In this document: positions 19,524 to 28,264 of the stretch, piece after piece
Numbering within the stretch: the first letter of the stretch is position 1
Layout of the letters: the number at the start of each line of letters is the position of its first letter
Source of the DNA: Corynebacterium sp. MSK297
GTDB taxonomy: Bacteria > Actinomycetota > Actinomycetes > Mycobacteriales > Mycobacteriaceae
NCBI RefSeq assembly: GCF_030232885.1
Contig: NZ_JASPGD010000005.1
Location: 1-64,000, forward strand
Reading direction: 5' to 3'
DNA: 64,000 bases
Notes under the pieces: model-generated
Told to the model about the DNA's origin: nothing
The model's input: the letters and a program-made list of their open reading frames with translations, nothing else
Database searches by the model: none
Program-made: the position numbers and the translations under genes

Positions 19524-20085
19524 TGAAACGTCCCGGGTTTTGTTCCTAGGCATTTGCCTTAATTTCCATTATTTCTCGGGCCGGTTGCCTGCTCCAAAAC
19601 TCTGATTCAATCTCCTCTGGTGTGCGGTAACTAGGGCACTGATGAAGCATTGCTTCGTTCCACCAATTTACCCACCCAAACGTCGCGATTTCTACCTCAA
19701 CAATGTCTGCCCACCTTCGGGTATCAATGAGCTCGTTCTTGTAGGAGCCATTGACATTCTCAGCTAGCGCATTGTCACAGGAATCACCAACTGTCCCGGT
19801 AGAGGCAGTGATCTCGTGCTCGGCTAGCCGCTCGTTGTAGACGATGCTGACTTATTGCGTACTCGCGTATTGTCAGCCGTGGTTCGAATGATGAACAAGA
19901 CCTACCGTTTTTTGACACCGACAAACGCGGTGCAGGCGAAGCCTTTCCGCGTGCGAACATAGGTAACATCAGCCACCCACAGTTTTCCTGGCCCCGATGC
20001 CCTAAATTCACGCTTAACAAGCTCAGACCGCAGATCCGGCCCTTCAGTCGCGCCTTCTTCGGGTCGGTGTTACTGCTTTAGATCA
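19524..20085 (-). mobile_element. IS3-family element, 3' remnant (subfamily B)
   Basis: Read leftward, this is the last part of the element type found whole at 3227-4512. The terminal repeat is at 19524-19546 (TGAAACGTCCCGGG...). Pieces of OrfB are recognisable: CGWLMLPMFARGKAS (corrupt LWVADVTYVRTRKG), RLAEHEITASTGTVGDSCDN and WVNWWNEAMLHQCP near the end. The 5' half is missing and several stops interrupt the rest. The right border near 20085 is approximate. Confidence 0.72.
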
Positions 20086-20315
20086 GCGCCTTATGTTAAA
20101 TCAGCGTTGTACTTTCACTGAGCGCTGTAAGAATACAGACAATAATAGCGCGCTATTTTACAAAAATCGCGGTTTTTGCAAAATAGCGCGCCGTAGTGTG
20201 GGCCTAATTTACACCTCTGATTTAGATCCCTGGCTTAGGCCCCTGGTTTAGACCGGGGTCTCTGTGCTCCCGCCTGTTACTTCCGGATCCAGCAAGCTAG
20301 TCGCCTCCTAACAAC
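20086..20315. other. Intergenic region with a long hairpin
   Basis: No gene is seen. The sequence contains the 44-base hairpin described separately and lies downstream of the surface-protein gene that ends at 20316. Confidence 0.5.
20148..20191. repeat. Near-perfect 20-bp inverted repeat with four-base loop
   Basis: Left arm 20148-20167 begins GCGCGCTATTTTAC and right arm 20172-20191 ends GCAAAATAGCGCGC; 18 of 20 pairs match and the loop is CGCG. It is too symmetrical for a simple one-way terminator but could end transcription of the leftward surface operon or act as a binding palindrome. Confidence 0.6.
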
Positions 20316-21896
20316 TTATTTGTTGCGGGACCGCCGCCACATCACGACATAAATTCCAATCCCCAATGCGAAGGCAAATACACCGATACCGAGGATCAAG
20401 CCCGAAAAGAAACTCATCGACGATGAGGTTGGCTTATAGTTCGCATTCGCCGCACCACGCTGTGCGGCACCATCTTCGGCGCCACCATCTAGTGCGTCAC
20501 CGTCTACTGCGTCACCGTGGACATCCTCCTGTCCATCGACGACTCCCGGATTATCCGCGTCAGCTTGCGCAGGCGGAGCTGCTTCCACGCGTGCGCTGCC
20601 TGCGGGTGCAGCGGCTTTCGAGCCACCACCAGCGGAAGTAGGGGCCTTGGCTGGAACACCCGAACTGCCACTGCTCGATCTGCTACCGCTCGCGGCTGGG
20701 ACTGGGCCTCCTCCCCCGCCACGTTTCGGAGTTACTGGAGTAGCCTTTGGACCTCCACCAGCTGGCGCAGACTTTTTCTTTTCGCCATTTCCTCCACCTG
20801 CGGGCATGGGCTTTTTCTTCTCGCCATTTCCTCCGCTGGCCTGCCTAGGCTTCGCGGAATCCGGTTCATGACCAGCACTCGGCGCTGAGGACGCTTCAGA
20901 CTTGTCTGAGCCATTCGGCTTAGATTCGCTCTTTTCCTCTTTCTTGGTGATGGGCGATACGAGCTTCCGCACCGAGTTCTCAATTCCCGAGATTGCTTTT
21001 TCCGTCTGCGCGATTTCCTTTTCTGCTTCGGTAAGATGCTGCCCAAAAGTCTTGGACTCGCCGCTGTCGCCTTTGCTCTCCGAACCCGAATTAGTCCCAG
21101 TACTCGTTGAATCACCGTCGCCACAGTCGTAGTCACCGACCAGGAACATCACCTCCAACGTCTGCGTTCCGCCCCGTGGCAGTCCGAATTCAAATCCCAC
21201 CTCGTAGACACCTGCTTTTTCAAACACGAATCCGGTGTGCACATGCGTGTTATATGGGATAGGCCAGGCATCATTAGAATTCGCTGAGTCCAGGACAATT
21301 TTGTTACCCCCTAGGCCCTCTTGTAACCAGCCAATCATGCGGCCTGGACCGTGCTGCAGGTTCAGGTTCATCGATACTTCCTCACCTTCTGCAAGGTATT
21401 CAGAGCTGAGATGCATCGTGGAAAAACCCAGCCAAGGAACTTCCCGTTCCTGGGTCTGCGGCAAATACCAACCTTCGTCGGCAAGCCCAGCAATTCCCAA
21501 GGCTCCGAGCTTCACATGCTGGTTATTGGATACTTCCACCACACTTTGTCTCGATTTATAGGACTTCGGCTTTCCGGAAGAATCATCAATCAGTGCAGGT
21601 TCTAATCCGTTCTCCGAAAAAACCGTCATGTCCTGGTGGCCATGCGTGATCTTATGCTCTGGGGTCCAACCTTCCGAGGCGGTGCAGATTTCGTGGATTT
21701 GCGCGCTTGCCGACGGCGCGAGCACGCCAGCACCCAGGCCAGCCGTCGCCAAGCCCAATGACAGACCCAGGCTCACAGCGGTTTTCGAGAAACGGCGTGA
21801 GATGAGTGAACTAAACGGGCTGAGTGAGCTAAGCGAACTGCGCACACGGGCGTTTCGCACACAGCCGTTGCGGTGCGAGTGGTTCGTGGATTTCAT
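20316..21896 (-). CDS. Surface-anchored protein of the anchored-repeat ABC cluster
   Basis: This secreted protein of about 526 residues ends in a membrane anchor. After a long basic leader with a hydrophobic core and SASAQ cleavage site comes one surface domain of the TIGR03769 (choice-of-anchor M) kind, with WYLPQTQEREVPWLGFST and THVHTGFVFEKAGVYEVGF. A low-complexity Gly/Pro/Ser/Lys linker with a repeated GGGNGEKKK unit follows, then a helix SGLILGIGVFAFALGIGIYV and the basic tail MWRRSRNK. There is no LPxTG. The ATG at 21896 has a perfect GGGAGG ahead and is preferred over 21917. It is the last cluster gene, 115 bases after the permease, so it could have its own promoter. Confidence 0.82.
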   Translation of the reverse strand: MKSTNHSHRNGCVRNARVRSSLSSLSPFSSLISRRFSKTAVSLGLSLGLATAGLGAGVLAPSASAQIHEICTASEGWTPEHKITHGHQDMTVFSENGLEPALIDDSSGKPKSYKSRQSVVEVSNNQHVKLGALGIAGLADEGWYLPQTQEREVPWLGFSTMHLSSEYLAEGEEVSMNLNLQHGPGRMIGWLQEGLGGNKIVLDSANSNDAWPIPYNTHVHTGFVFEKAGVYEVGFEFGLPRGGTQTLEVMFLVGDYDCGDGDSTSTGTNSGSESKGDSGESKTFGQHLTEAEKEIAQTEKAISGIENSVRKLVSPITKKEEKSESKPNGSDKSEASSAPSAGHEPDSAKPRQASGGNGEKKKPMPAGGGNGEKKKSAPAGGGPKATPVTPKRGGGGGPVPAASGSRSSSGSSGVPAKAPTSAGGGSKAAAPAGSARVEAAPPAQADADNPGVVDGQEDVHGDAVDGDALDGGAEDGAAQRGAANANYKPTSSSMSFFSGLILGIGVFAFALGIGIYVVMWRRSRNK

Positions 21897-22011
21897 GGTT
21901 CCTCCCAAAAGAAACATCCCCAGAAAGTTGCTGGTGTAGTTAACCAGGTAGTTGCTGGTTTTCGTGGCAATAAATTGTGCGGTATGAAAGTGGTCTGAGA
22001 TTTATCGGACT

Positions 22012-22911
22012 TTATGTGGTCTCAAAGGCTGTCTGTCTGCTCACCCGCGCGGCCCTGGTGGTCTGCAGGGTTCTGATCGACGGCATCAGCGCCCAGACCA
22101 CCAAGAACCAGACCGAAAGCAACAACACGATGCTGGCGCCCGCCGGAAGGTCGAATGCCCAGGCAATATAAAGCCCAAAGAAGCTGCCCAACGCGCCGAA
22201 GGTTGCCGAAAGCACCATCATCGTCGTCAAGTTTGCGGTGATCAGGCGCGCAGTGGCCGGGGGCGCAATCAGCAGGGCGAGCACCAAGATATTGCCGACG
22301 GTGCCAACCGAGATCACCACGGCCGCGGTGACAGCCAGGTAGAGCACGATGTCCATCAGCAGCACCGGAATGTTCATGGCACGCGCGGTTTCGCGGTCCA
22401 GGCAGGTCACGTTCAATTGTGGGCCGATGACGACGATCGTCGCCAAGACCAGCACGGACACGGCCAAAGCCAACCACACATCCGTGCTGGAAACACCAGT
22501 GAGCGAGCCGAAGAGGAAGCTGCTCAACGAGGCGGTATAACCCTCGGTGCGGGAAATGATCACCATGCCTACCGCGAAGGAAGCAGCGAAGAAAATACCG
22601 ATCACGGAATCTTCCCGGACATTTTGCCGCTGCGAGAACAACGCGATCAGGATCGCAACCACTGCTCCAGCCACCGCACCACCCAGCAGTACGGAAACCT
22701 GCAAGGCGAACGCGATGGTCAGGCCCGGAAATACCGCGTGGGACACCGCATCACCGATAAAGGCCATACCGCGCAACACGACGTAGCAGCCGACGACGGC
22801 GCAGGTGATCGCGGCAATCACGGAAATCGCCACCGCACGCGCCAAAAAATCCAGCTGTGGGTTCGCGAGATCCATCAGGAATTCCGGAAAAGAAATCACA
22901 GAATTAGGCAT
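22012..22911 (-). CDS. Anchored-repeat-type ABC transporter, permease
   Basis: The 299-residue membrane subunit belongs to the ZnuB/ABC-3 metal permease family. It has about nine helices; segments typical of the family are CAVVGCYVVLRGMAFIGDAVSHAVFPG near the N-terminus and VGNILVLALLIAPPATARLIT. The ATG at 22911 overlaps the end of the ATPase gene by eight bases (ATGCCTAA), so the longer frame to 23094 is excluded. With the ATPase and the binding protein it forms an importer, most likely for zinc or manganese. Confidence 0.9.
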   Translation of the reverse strand: MPNSVISFPEFLMDLANPQLDFLARAVAISVIAAITCAVVGCYVVLRGMAFIGDAVSHAVFPGLTIAFALQVSVLLGGAVAGAVVAILIALFSQRQNVREDSVIGIFFAASFAVGMVIISRTEGYTASLSSFLFGSLTGVSSTDVWLALAVSVLVLATIVVIGPQLNVTCLDRETARAMNIPVLLMDIVLYLAVTAAVVISVGTVGNILVLALLIAPPATARLITANLTTMMVLSATFGALGSFFGLYIAWAFDLPAGASIVLLLSVWFLVVWALMPSIRTLQTTRAARVSRQTAFETT

Positions 22912-23638
22912 TAGCCCCCACCCCAATCGCAGATAGCAGCGGCGAATTCGGCGCGACGGAGAAGGTCTCTGACCAGATCTGCGGGTTCGCGCGAATCTCG
23001 TCGGCACGCCCATCGGCCATAATCCCCTTGTTAAACAACACCACGCGGTGACAGGTGTGCACGGCTTCAGCCAGATTGTGACTGGACATGACAATACTCG
23101 TGCCCTGCGAACTCAACTGCTCAAACAGCTCCAGCAGGCCTTCCGTATTCGGCGCATCCAACCCCGTGAATGGTTCATCCAAAAACAACACCTCCGGGCG
23201 GGTAGCCAAGGCTCGCGCCAACAACACACGCTGGCGCTGCCCGCCCGAAAGCTCCGCAATGGGGCGCTCGGCGAGATCCTCCAGGTTTGTCAGCTGCAAC
23301 GCGGCGTTAACGGCCTGATGGTCATGCCGACGGGGACGCCGAAACCATCCGATGATCCCTGTGCGGCCGGACAGCACCGTCTTGCGCACGCTCCAGGGAA
23401 ATTCCCAGGCGACGTCGTGGCGTTGCGGCACATAACCAATCGAGGCATCCACGGCGATCTCGCCGCTTTTCACTGGCACCAGCCCCAGAATCGAACGCAT
23501 GAACGTCGTCTTCCCTGCGCCATTGGGCCCGAGCAAACCAATGAACTCGCCGTGGCCGATCTCTATGCAAGCATCGGTGATCACCTTGCGCCCACCCAGG
23601 AAAACCTGCAGCTTGTCGACGGTAATAAGCGGTTGCAT
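22904..23638 (-). CDS. Anchored-repeat-type ABC transporter, ATPase
   Basis: The 244-residue nucleotide-binding subunit has Walker A GPNGAGKTT (residues 38-46), the Q-loop in YVPQRHDVAWEFPWSV, the signature ELSGGQRQRV, Walker B VLFLDEPF and the switch His in SSHNLAEA. VPQRHDVAWEFP closely follows the Zn/Mn (ZnuC/MntB) group. It begins two bases after the preceding surface-protein gene and overlaps the permease, so the three are one transcriptional unit. Confidence 0.93.
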   Translation of the reverse strand: MQPLITVDKLQVFLGGRKVITDACIEIGHGEFIGLLGPNGAGKTTFMRSILGLVPVKSGEIAVDASIGYVPQRHDVAWEFPWSVRKTVLSGRTGIIGWFRRPRRHDHQAVNAALQLTNLEDLAERPIAELSGGQRQRVLLARALATRPEVLFLDEPFTGLDAPNTEGLLELFEQLSSQGTSIVMSSHNLAEAVHTCHRVVLFNKGIMADGRADEIRANPQIWSETFSVAPNSPLLSAIGVGANA

Positions 23639-23640
23639 GC

Positions 23641-24573
23641 TTATTTCTTCTTTCCGCGGCTAGCAACACCGACGCCGACTAAGACCACGACGATCGCGAT
23701 TCCCCCAACCAATAACCAGGAGATCTGGAACCCCGAAGAACCAGTGGAGGCGTTTTCCCAGTCAAAGACTGCGTTATGGGCTTCCGCAGGGTCCGTGCCT
23801 TCGCCAACCGCGAAGGTCACAGCCTCTTGTGCCGAAAGTTCTTGGCCGTCGTGGGTGGTGGCAGTAATCTGGAGTCCCACCTGGTGCACGCCTGGATCAG
23901 TAAACGTCCAATTTGCGTGGGTGTGGGTGTGGAGTTCTACAAAAAAGTCGTCGGCCTTGCCAGCAGCCGTCGACCACAGCACATCCGGGGCTTCAAAACC
24001 ACCGTTTTGCAAGAACAGCGCGAACTCGCCTGGGCCACTGTGGCCTAAGAAATCCATGTTCACGCCGTTGTGGACGTTGTCCGTCAACGCTGGTGCTTGC
24101 GTGTTCCAACCCAGCCAAGGTACATCAGCGATTTCTGTTTGCGGCACCACGTAAGCGGGCTCATTCGCGCCGGCGCCAACAAAGGAGAAATCGTCGTTAT
24201 CAGGCAGCGTCTGCACCGAGTTTTCCCGCAACTGGAACACCATATCGTCCAGATGGCGCCATACTGGCGGCTGGCTGCGGTCGTCGCGGGCCAGGATGTG
24301 GAGTTGCCCATCAATCACCATCGCACCAATATCAATGTGTCCAGACTCGACAACAACTTTTTCACCTTCCGGGGCAATCGCTTCATCACCGGTAACCACC
24401 TGGGAAAGGTCACTTCCCTGCGCGGATGCTGCTGGCTGTGCTGCCGGGAAAAACCCTGCTCCCAATCCCGTCGCTGTCGCTAGTGCAAGGCCTGCAGCCC
24501 GCATACGTAATGAAGTTTTCTGAGATGCGGCCTTGCATGATGCGGTTTTGTTGAGTGCACTTTTTATCATCAT
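23641..24573 (-). CDS. Transporter-associated surface protein, one repeat domain
   Basis: The 310-residue protein has a signal peptide (MRAAGLALATATGLGAGFF to ASAQ), one surface domain (VVESGHIDIGAMVIDGQLHI, then YVVPQTEIADVPWLGWNTQ, then THTHANWTFTDPGVHQVGL) and a C-terminal anchor ISWLLVGGIAIVVVLVGVGV followed by ASRGKKK. This matches the TIGR03773 kind of transporter-associated wall protein. Its start overlaps the stop of the binding-protein gene by four bases, so its amount is tied to it. It probably stands beside the transporter on the outer face of the membrane. Confidence 0.87.
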   Translation of the reverse strand: MMIKSALNKTASCKAASQKTSLRMRAAGLALATATGLGAGFFPAAQPAASAQGSDLSQVVTGDEAIAPEGEKVVVESGHIDIGAMVIDGQLHILARDDRSQPPVWRHLDDMVFQLRENSVQTLPDNDDFSFVGAGANEPAYVVPQTEIADVPWLGWNTQAPALTDNVHNGVNMDFLGHSGPGEFALFLQNGGFEAPDVLWSTAAGKADDFFVELHTHTHANWTFTDPGVHQVGLQITATTHDGQELSAQEAVTFAVGEGTDPAEAHNAVFDWENASTGSSGFQISWLLVGGIAIVVVLVGVGVASRGKKK

Positions 24574-26243
24574 GGGAGTTCCTTTTCGTTATTTCTGTGG
24601 TTATTGCTGTGTTGGCCCGGCGTGGTCGCACCAGGACTGCTGGCTTGGGGGCTTAAACATCGGTTGATTTCATTCGCGTTAAACCGCATCAGATCCAGAT
24701 AGGTTGGCACTTGTTCGTCCAGGCTGTCGCCGTAAATCGTGCACACCTGCGCCCCGGCCCGGCGCGCGGTTTCTTCCAACGTGGAGGTAGAAGCAGCGGC
24801 ATTTGGTTCCACGAACACAGCTGGGATGTCCAGATTTTCCAGGGTCCGCTGCAGTGCGATCACATCGCGCGGGGACGGCTCGACCGAGGGATTCGGGGTA
24901 ACGAACCCAGCGATATTAATCCCGTAGCCCTGCTCCAGGTAGGTATAGCCGTGGTGGGTGGTCACCAAATGGCGACGGTGTTCCGGGATCGCGTCATAGG
25001 TGGCACGCAGCTCGTCGTCGACAAGCCGAAGCTGCTGGTTATATTCAGCGGCGCGCTGTTGGTAGCGATGCCCATTCGACGGGTCTGCTGTGGCCATCTG
25101 CTCGGCGATGACCTCCACATAGGCCCGCGCGTTACGGGTGTTGTGCCACAGGTGCGGGTCGATCTCACCGTGCAGGTGCTTGCCCAGCACCGCTTGTGGC
25201 AGCAGGTAGGTCTCTTCGCCGGGGCGCCCTAAAAAGCGATAGGCCGGGTCCGGCGGGATGGGCTGGAGGGTCGACGACGGGACCGCGAGCACGGTGGTAT
25301 TCGGATCGAAGTTCGCGTCGTGGTCGCGCAGCGAGATGGTGCCGTCGGCAAGATCCGCAGTGATATCCACGTGCCCGGAATCAATGACGTGTGCGGCTTC
25401 TTCGGAGTGCACGCCGACGGCGACGGTGATGGTTTGCTCCTCGGTCGCCTCCGAGCCTGGCTGTCCGGTAGCCGCGAAGGTGAGCTGGTAGATTCCGGGT
25501 TCACTAAACGCCCAGGACACGTGCGTGTGCGCGTTAGCAGGCAAATCGATACCGGAATCAGACGGGAAGATCGGCTCCGGGGTGCCGAAGGTGGAAACGA
25601 TATACGCCGAGACATCGCCCGGGCCGTCGGCATCAGTCATGGTGAAGGTCACCGAATTCGCGTCCTGCGCACCCTGCACGCGCAAACCCAACCAGACGGC
25701 ATCGAGAGCAATATTTTCCACCAGTGGAATCAGCTCTGCCCCATAGGATGATGCAAGATCGGCGACGTCGACGACTTCTCCTGCGGTGGATTCGCGCAAG
25801 GTTTCAGCCAACGCTGGTGGTTCCAGCAGCAACCCGTTGGCGAAGGCCAGATCGGCATACGCCACCTCGCGGACAGTACGCAGGGTGGGTTCGAAATCAT
25901 GTGGGTCTTTGCCCGGTGGGATCAGCGTCGTCACCTGTGCGTCGTCCCCAGCAACCTGAGAAACGAAATCGGCCATGATCGGTGTGGTGGCCACGACCTG
26001 CAGCCGTGCCTCGGAGTTATCGGCTCCGTGGGCCTGGCTTTCCTGCGCTTGGGCGCTTGCCGACGACGCCTGCGCCGAACCCACGCTGCCGGTGCCGTCC
26101 GACGCCCCGCTGAACGCATATGCTCCACCAGCTGTCACTGAGATCACCAACGCGACAGCCAAGCCATAGCCGATTCTCGCGGCACCAGAACCACGTGCAA
26201 GACCAATGCGCTGCGCGAACATGGTTCTGCGACGGTGTTTCAT
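24570..26243 (-). CDS. ZnuA-like metal-binding protein with inserted surface domain
   Basis: The solute-binding subunit (557 residues from the ATG at 26243) is a cluster A-I metal-binding protein split by a surface domain. The first lobe has PIMADFVSQVAGDD and the ligand His in PPGKDPHDFEPT. From about residue 180 to 345 lies a complete repeat domain (AHTHVSWAFSEPGIYQLTF, then VIDSGHVDITADL). The second lobe has DPHLWHNTRNA, VTTHHGYTYLEQGYG, VFVEPNAAAS and IYGDSLD. So the His, His, Glu/His and Asp metal ligands are all kept. Known as TIGR03772 in outline. No lipobox Cys is present; an N-terminal hydrophobic stretch may serve as the membrane anchor. The start codon favoured has AGAAAG upstream. 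Confidence 0.9.
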   Translation of the reverse strand: MKHRRRTMFAQRIGLARGSGAARIGYGLAVALVISVTAGGAYAFSGASDGTGSVGSAQASSASAQAQESQAHGADNSEARLQVVATTPIMADFVSQVAGDDAQVTTLIPPGKDPHDFEPTLRTVREVAYADLAFANGLLLEPPALAETLRESTAGEVVDVADLASSYGAELIPLVENIALDAVWLGLRVQGAQDANSVTFTMTDADGPGDVSAYIVSTFGTPEPIFPSDSGIDLPANAHTHVSWAFSEPGIYQLTFAATGQPGSEATEEQTITVAVGVHSEEAAHVIDSGHVDITADLADGTISLRDHDANFDPNTTVLAVPSSTLQPIPPDPAYRFLGRPGEETYLLPQAVLGKHLHGEIDPHLWHNTRNARAYVEVIAEQMATADPSNGHRYQQRAAEYNQQLRLVDDELRATYDAIPEHRRHLVTTHHGYTYLEQGYGINIAGFVTPNPSVEPSPRDVIALQRTLENLDIPAVFVEPNAAASTSTLEETARRAGAQVCTIYGDSLDEQVPTYLDLMRFNANEINRCLSPQASSPGATTPGQHSNNHRNNEKELP

Positions 26244-26272
26244 ACTCAATCTTTCTACAAGCTTTCGCGGGT

Positions 26273-28219
26273 TTAGACCCGCGGGATCATTGCAGTCTGT
26301 GGTGGTTTCGGAGGCTGTGGTGGTTGCGTGCCGGTAGTAGTCGTGGAGTTTCCTGCTTCCTCATCTTCATCTGCAGCATCGTCGTCTTCGTCAGCAGCTT
26401 TCGCTTTTTTCACGGCGAAGTGTGCTGCTGCCACACCCAGGAACAAAAGCCCCAGACCTAGCACGATTGCTGCAATGTTGAACAGCTTGGAGTTCTGGTT
26501 AGCAAACGCCGAAGAAAATCCATTACCCAATGGTGTGCCATCGGCAGCTAGGCCTTGTGCTGCGAGTTCTTCTTCGCTCAAACCTTCCGTGGCCGCCAGG
26601 TCCGCACCATCGACGCCGTTGCCGGCACTATCGGCACTGCCAGCACCGCCCGCTGCACCACCGGCAACACCAGCGCCCGCACACTCGCCACCATCGGGGT
26701 TCACTACTGCACCCAAGTCAAAATGACCATTGCTCAAGGCTCCACCTGGGTTGTTACCACCCACAACGAAGTTCAGAGTCGCATTTCCCGAGACTTTTTT
26801 GCCGTTGTTTAGCTGCGCAGACTGAGTGATGTTGACTTGGTAATTACCGGGAGCACCGAAAACCCAATTCGGGTGCACATGCGTGTTACGCGGGATGGCT
26901 TTACTACCTTGGAATCCACCACCGGCGGCACGGAACCATTCTTCACCAACGATCTGCCCCAGTTGACCCTGCGAATACACGGTCATTGGCCCTGGTCCGC
27001 TAAAGCCAGTAATTTCCCAGCGCACGCTCGATGCTAGGTGTTCATGCATCGATTCATGTTGCGTATTCGCGCCTAACCATGGCACTCCCGCAACCTGCGT
27101 GGCGCCGATCATCCAGGCTTTTCCTTCTGGCACGGTGCCGACGTTACTGGGCAGCTTAACCTCTGCATTCGACGACAGGTAGAACGTCGCCCCTTGCGCT
27201 GGACGCCATTGCGGTGGGCTGGTGGTGTCGTCTTTGATTTGTGGCTGCAGGCCAGGGGTACATTGTGCGTTGCCGCCGCCGGGTTTGCTTTCCGACGACG
27301 CACCACCGGATGCTCCCGCTGGTGGAGCGGATTTCGGTGCTGGCCCCAAGCGGGCGTCACCATCCCGTGGGCCTGGGGCAGATCCTCCACCAGCTCGTGG
27401 GCCTGGGGCAGATCCCCCGCCAGCGTGTGGCGCTGGGGCTGCGGGTTGATTACCTGTATGGTCAACTTCTCCACTATGACCATCATGATGGCCACCACCG
27501 TGGCCATCACCGTGGCCACCTGCTTCGCCTCCGCCGGACACGGCAGGCGCTGGTGCTGGTGCTGGTGCTCCAGCAGACTCGCCGCCAACTTGCCAGGTAT
27601 AAGTCACCGCGTTGCTGGATTGTCCATCCGCACTGGCATAAACCGTCATCCGGTAAGTACCTGGGTGGGTAAACGCCCAGTTGATGTGCTTATGTGCTGG
27701 GTACGGCTGGGTTATTACAGAGCCGGTGCGCAGGTTGTATGAACCATCATTGGTGACAGATTTGATGCCCCCAAAACCTTCAGTTTCGAAGATATAGACT
27801 TCGCCGGGCCCAGAAACATCTTGGAAGTTGAAATCAACAGCTTGGTATCCGTCGGCAGCAACAGGCTGGGTATCCCAACCTGGCCAAATCACCTCATGGT
27901 TTTGAGATTGCGGTAGGAAGTACGTCGCTTGGCCGATTCCGTCGACGCCTGCGGTAGCTTCCGACCACGCGGCGTCGCTGACATGCAGGACGACGTCGTC
28001 GCCAGAACGTTGTACTCCGCCTCCGGTGACATCTTCTTTCATTGACAGCGACAGTTCACCACCATGTGAGGTGACGTAGAAGACGTCAACGTGTCCACGG
28101 TCAAAGGTTTGTGCCAACGCAGTGGGAGCAAACGCGGCCACCCAACACAGCACCAAGGCAGTCAGCAGCGCAGAATACGCGCGCGCTGGCCGTGGCGACG
28201 AAGTTTTTAATGCGGTCAT
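26273..28219 (-). CDS. Surface-anchored protein with two repeat domains
   Basis: The 648-residue protein has a signal peptide ending ALAQ, a first domain (FDRGHVDVFYVTSHGGELSL, YFLPQSQNHEVIWPGWDTQ, AHKHINWAFTHPGTYRMTV), a His/Gly/Pro linker with runs such as GHGDGHGGGHHDGHSGEVDH, a second domain (EVPEGKAWMIGATQ-like start, THVHPNWVFGAPGNYQVNI) and an anchor helix LFNIAAIVLGLGLLFLGVAA. An unusual acidic cytoplasmic tail, AADEDDDAADEDEEAG, follows. The His-rich linker could itself hold metal. It is 29 bases upstream of the binding-protein gene. Confidence 0.87.
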   Translation of the reverse strand: MTALKTSSPRPARAYSALLTALVLCWVAAFAPTALAQTFDRGHVDVFYVTSHGGELSLSMKEDVTGGGVQRSGDDVVLHVSDAAWSEATAGVDGIGQATYFLPQSQNHEVIWPGWDTQPVAADGYQAVDFNFQDVSGPGEVYIFETEGFGGIKSVTNDGSYNLRTGSVITQPYPAHKHINWAFTHPGTYRMTVYASADGQSSNAVTYTWQVGGESAGAPAPAPAPAVSGGGEAGGHGDGHGGGHHDGHSGEVDHTGNQPAAPAPHAGGGSAPGPRAGGGSAPGPRDGDARLGPAPKSAPPAGASGGASSESKPGGGNAQCTPGLQPQIKDDTTSPPQWRPAQGATFYLSSNAEVKLPSNVGTVPEGKAWMIGATQVAGVPWLGANTQHESMHEHLASSVRWEITGFSGPGPMTVYSQGQLGQIVGEEWFRAAGGGFQGSKAIPRNTHVHPNWVFGAPGNYQVNITQSAQLNNGKKVSGNATLNFVVGGNNPGGALSNGHFDLGAVVNPDGGECAGAGVAGGAAGGAGSADSAGNGVDGADLAATEGLSEEELAAQGLAADGTPLGNGFSSAFANQNSKLFNIAAIVLGLGLLFLGVAAAHFAVKKAKAADEDDDAADEDEEAGNSTTTTGTQPPQPPKPPQTAMIPRV

Positions 28220-28264
28220 GTACGGTTTCTTTCCGGGAAGATGGAATTTGTGGATACTTGTGGG

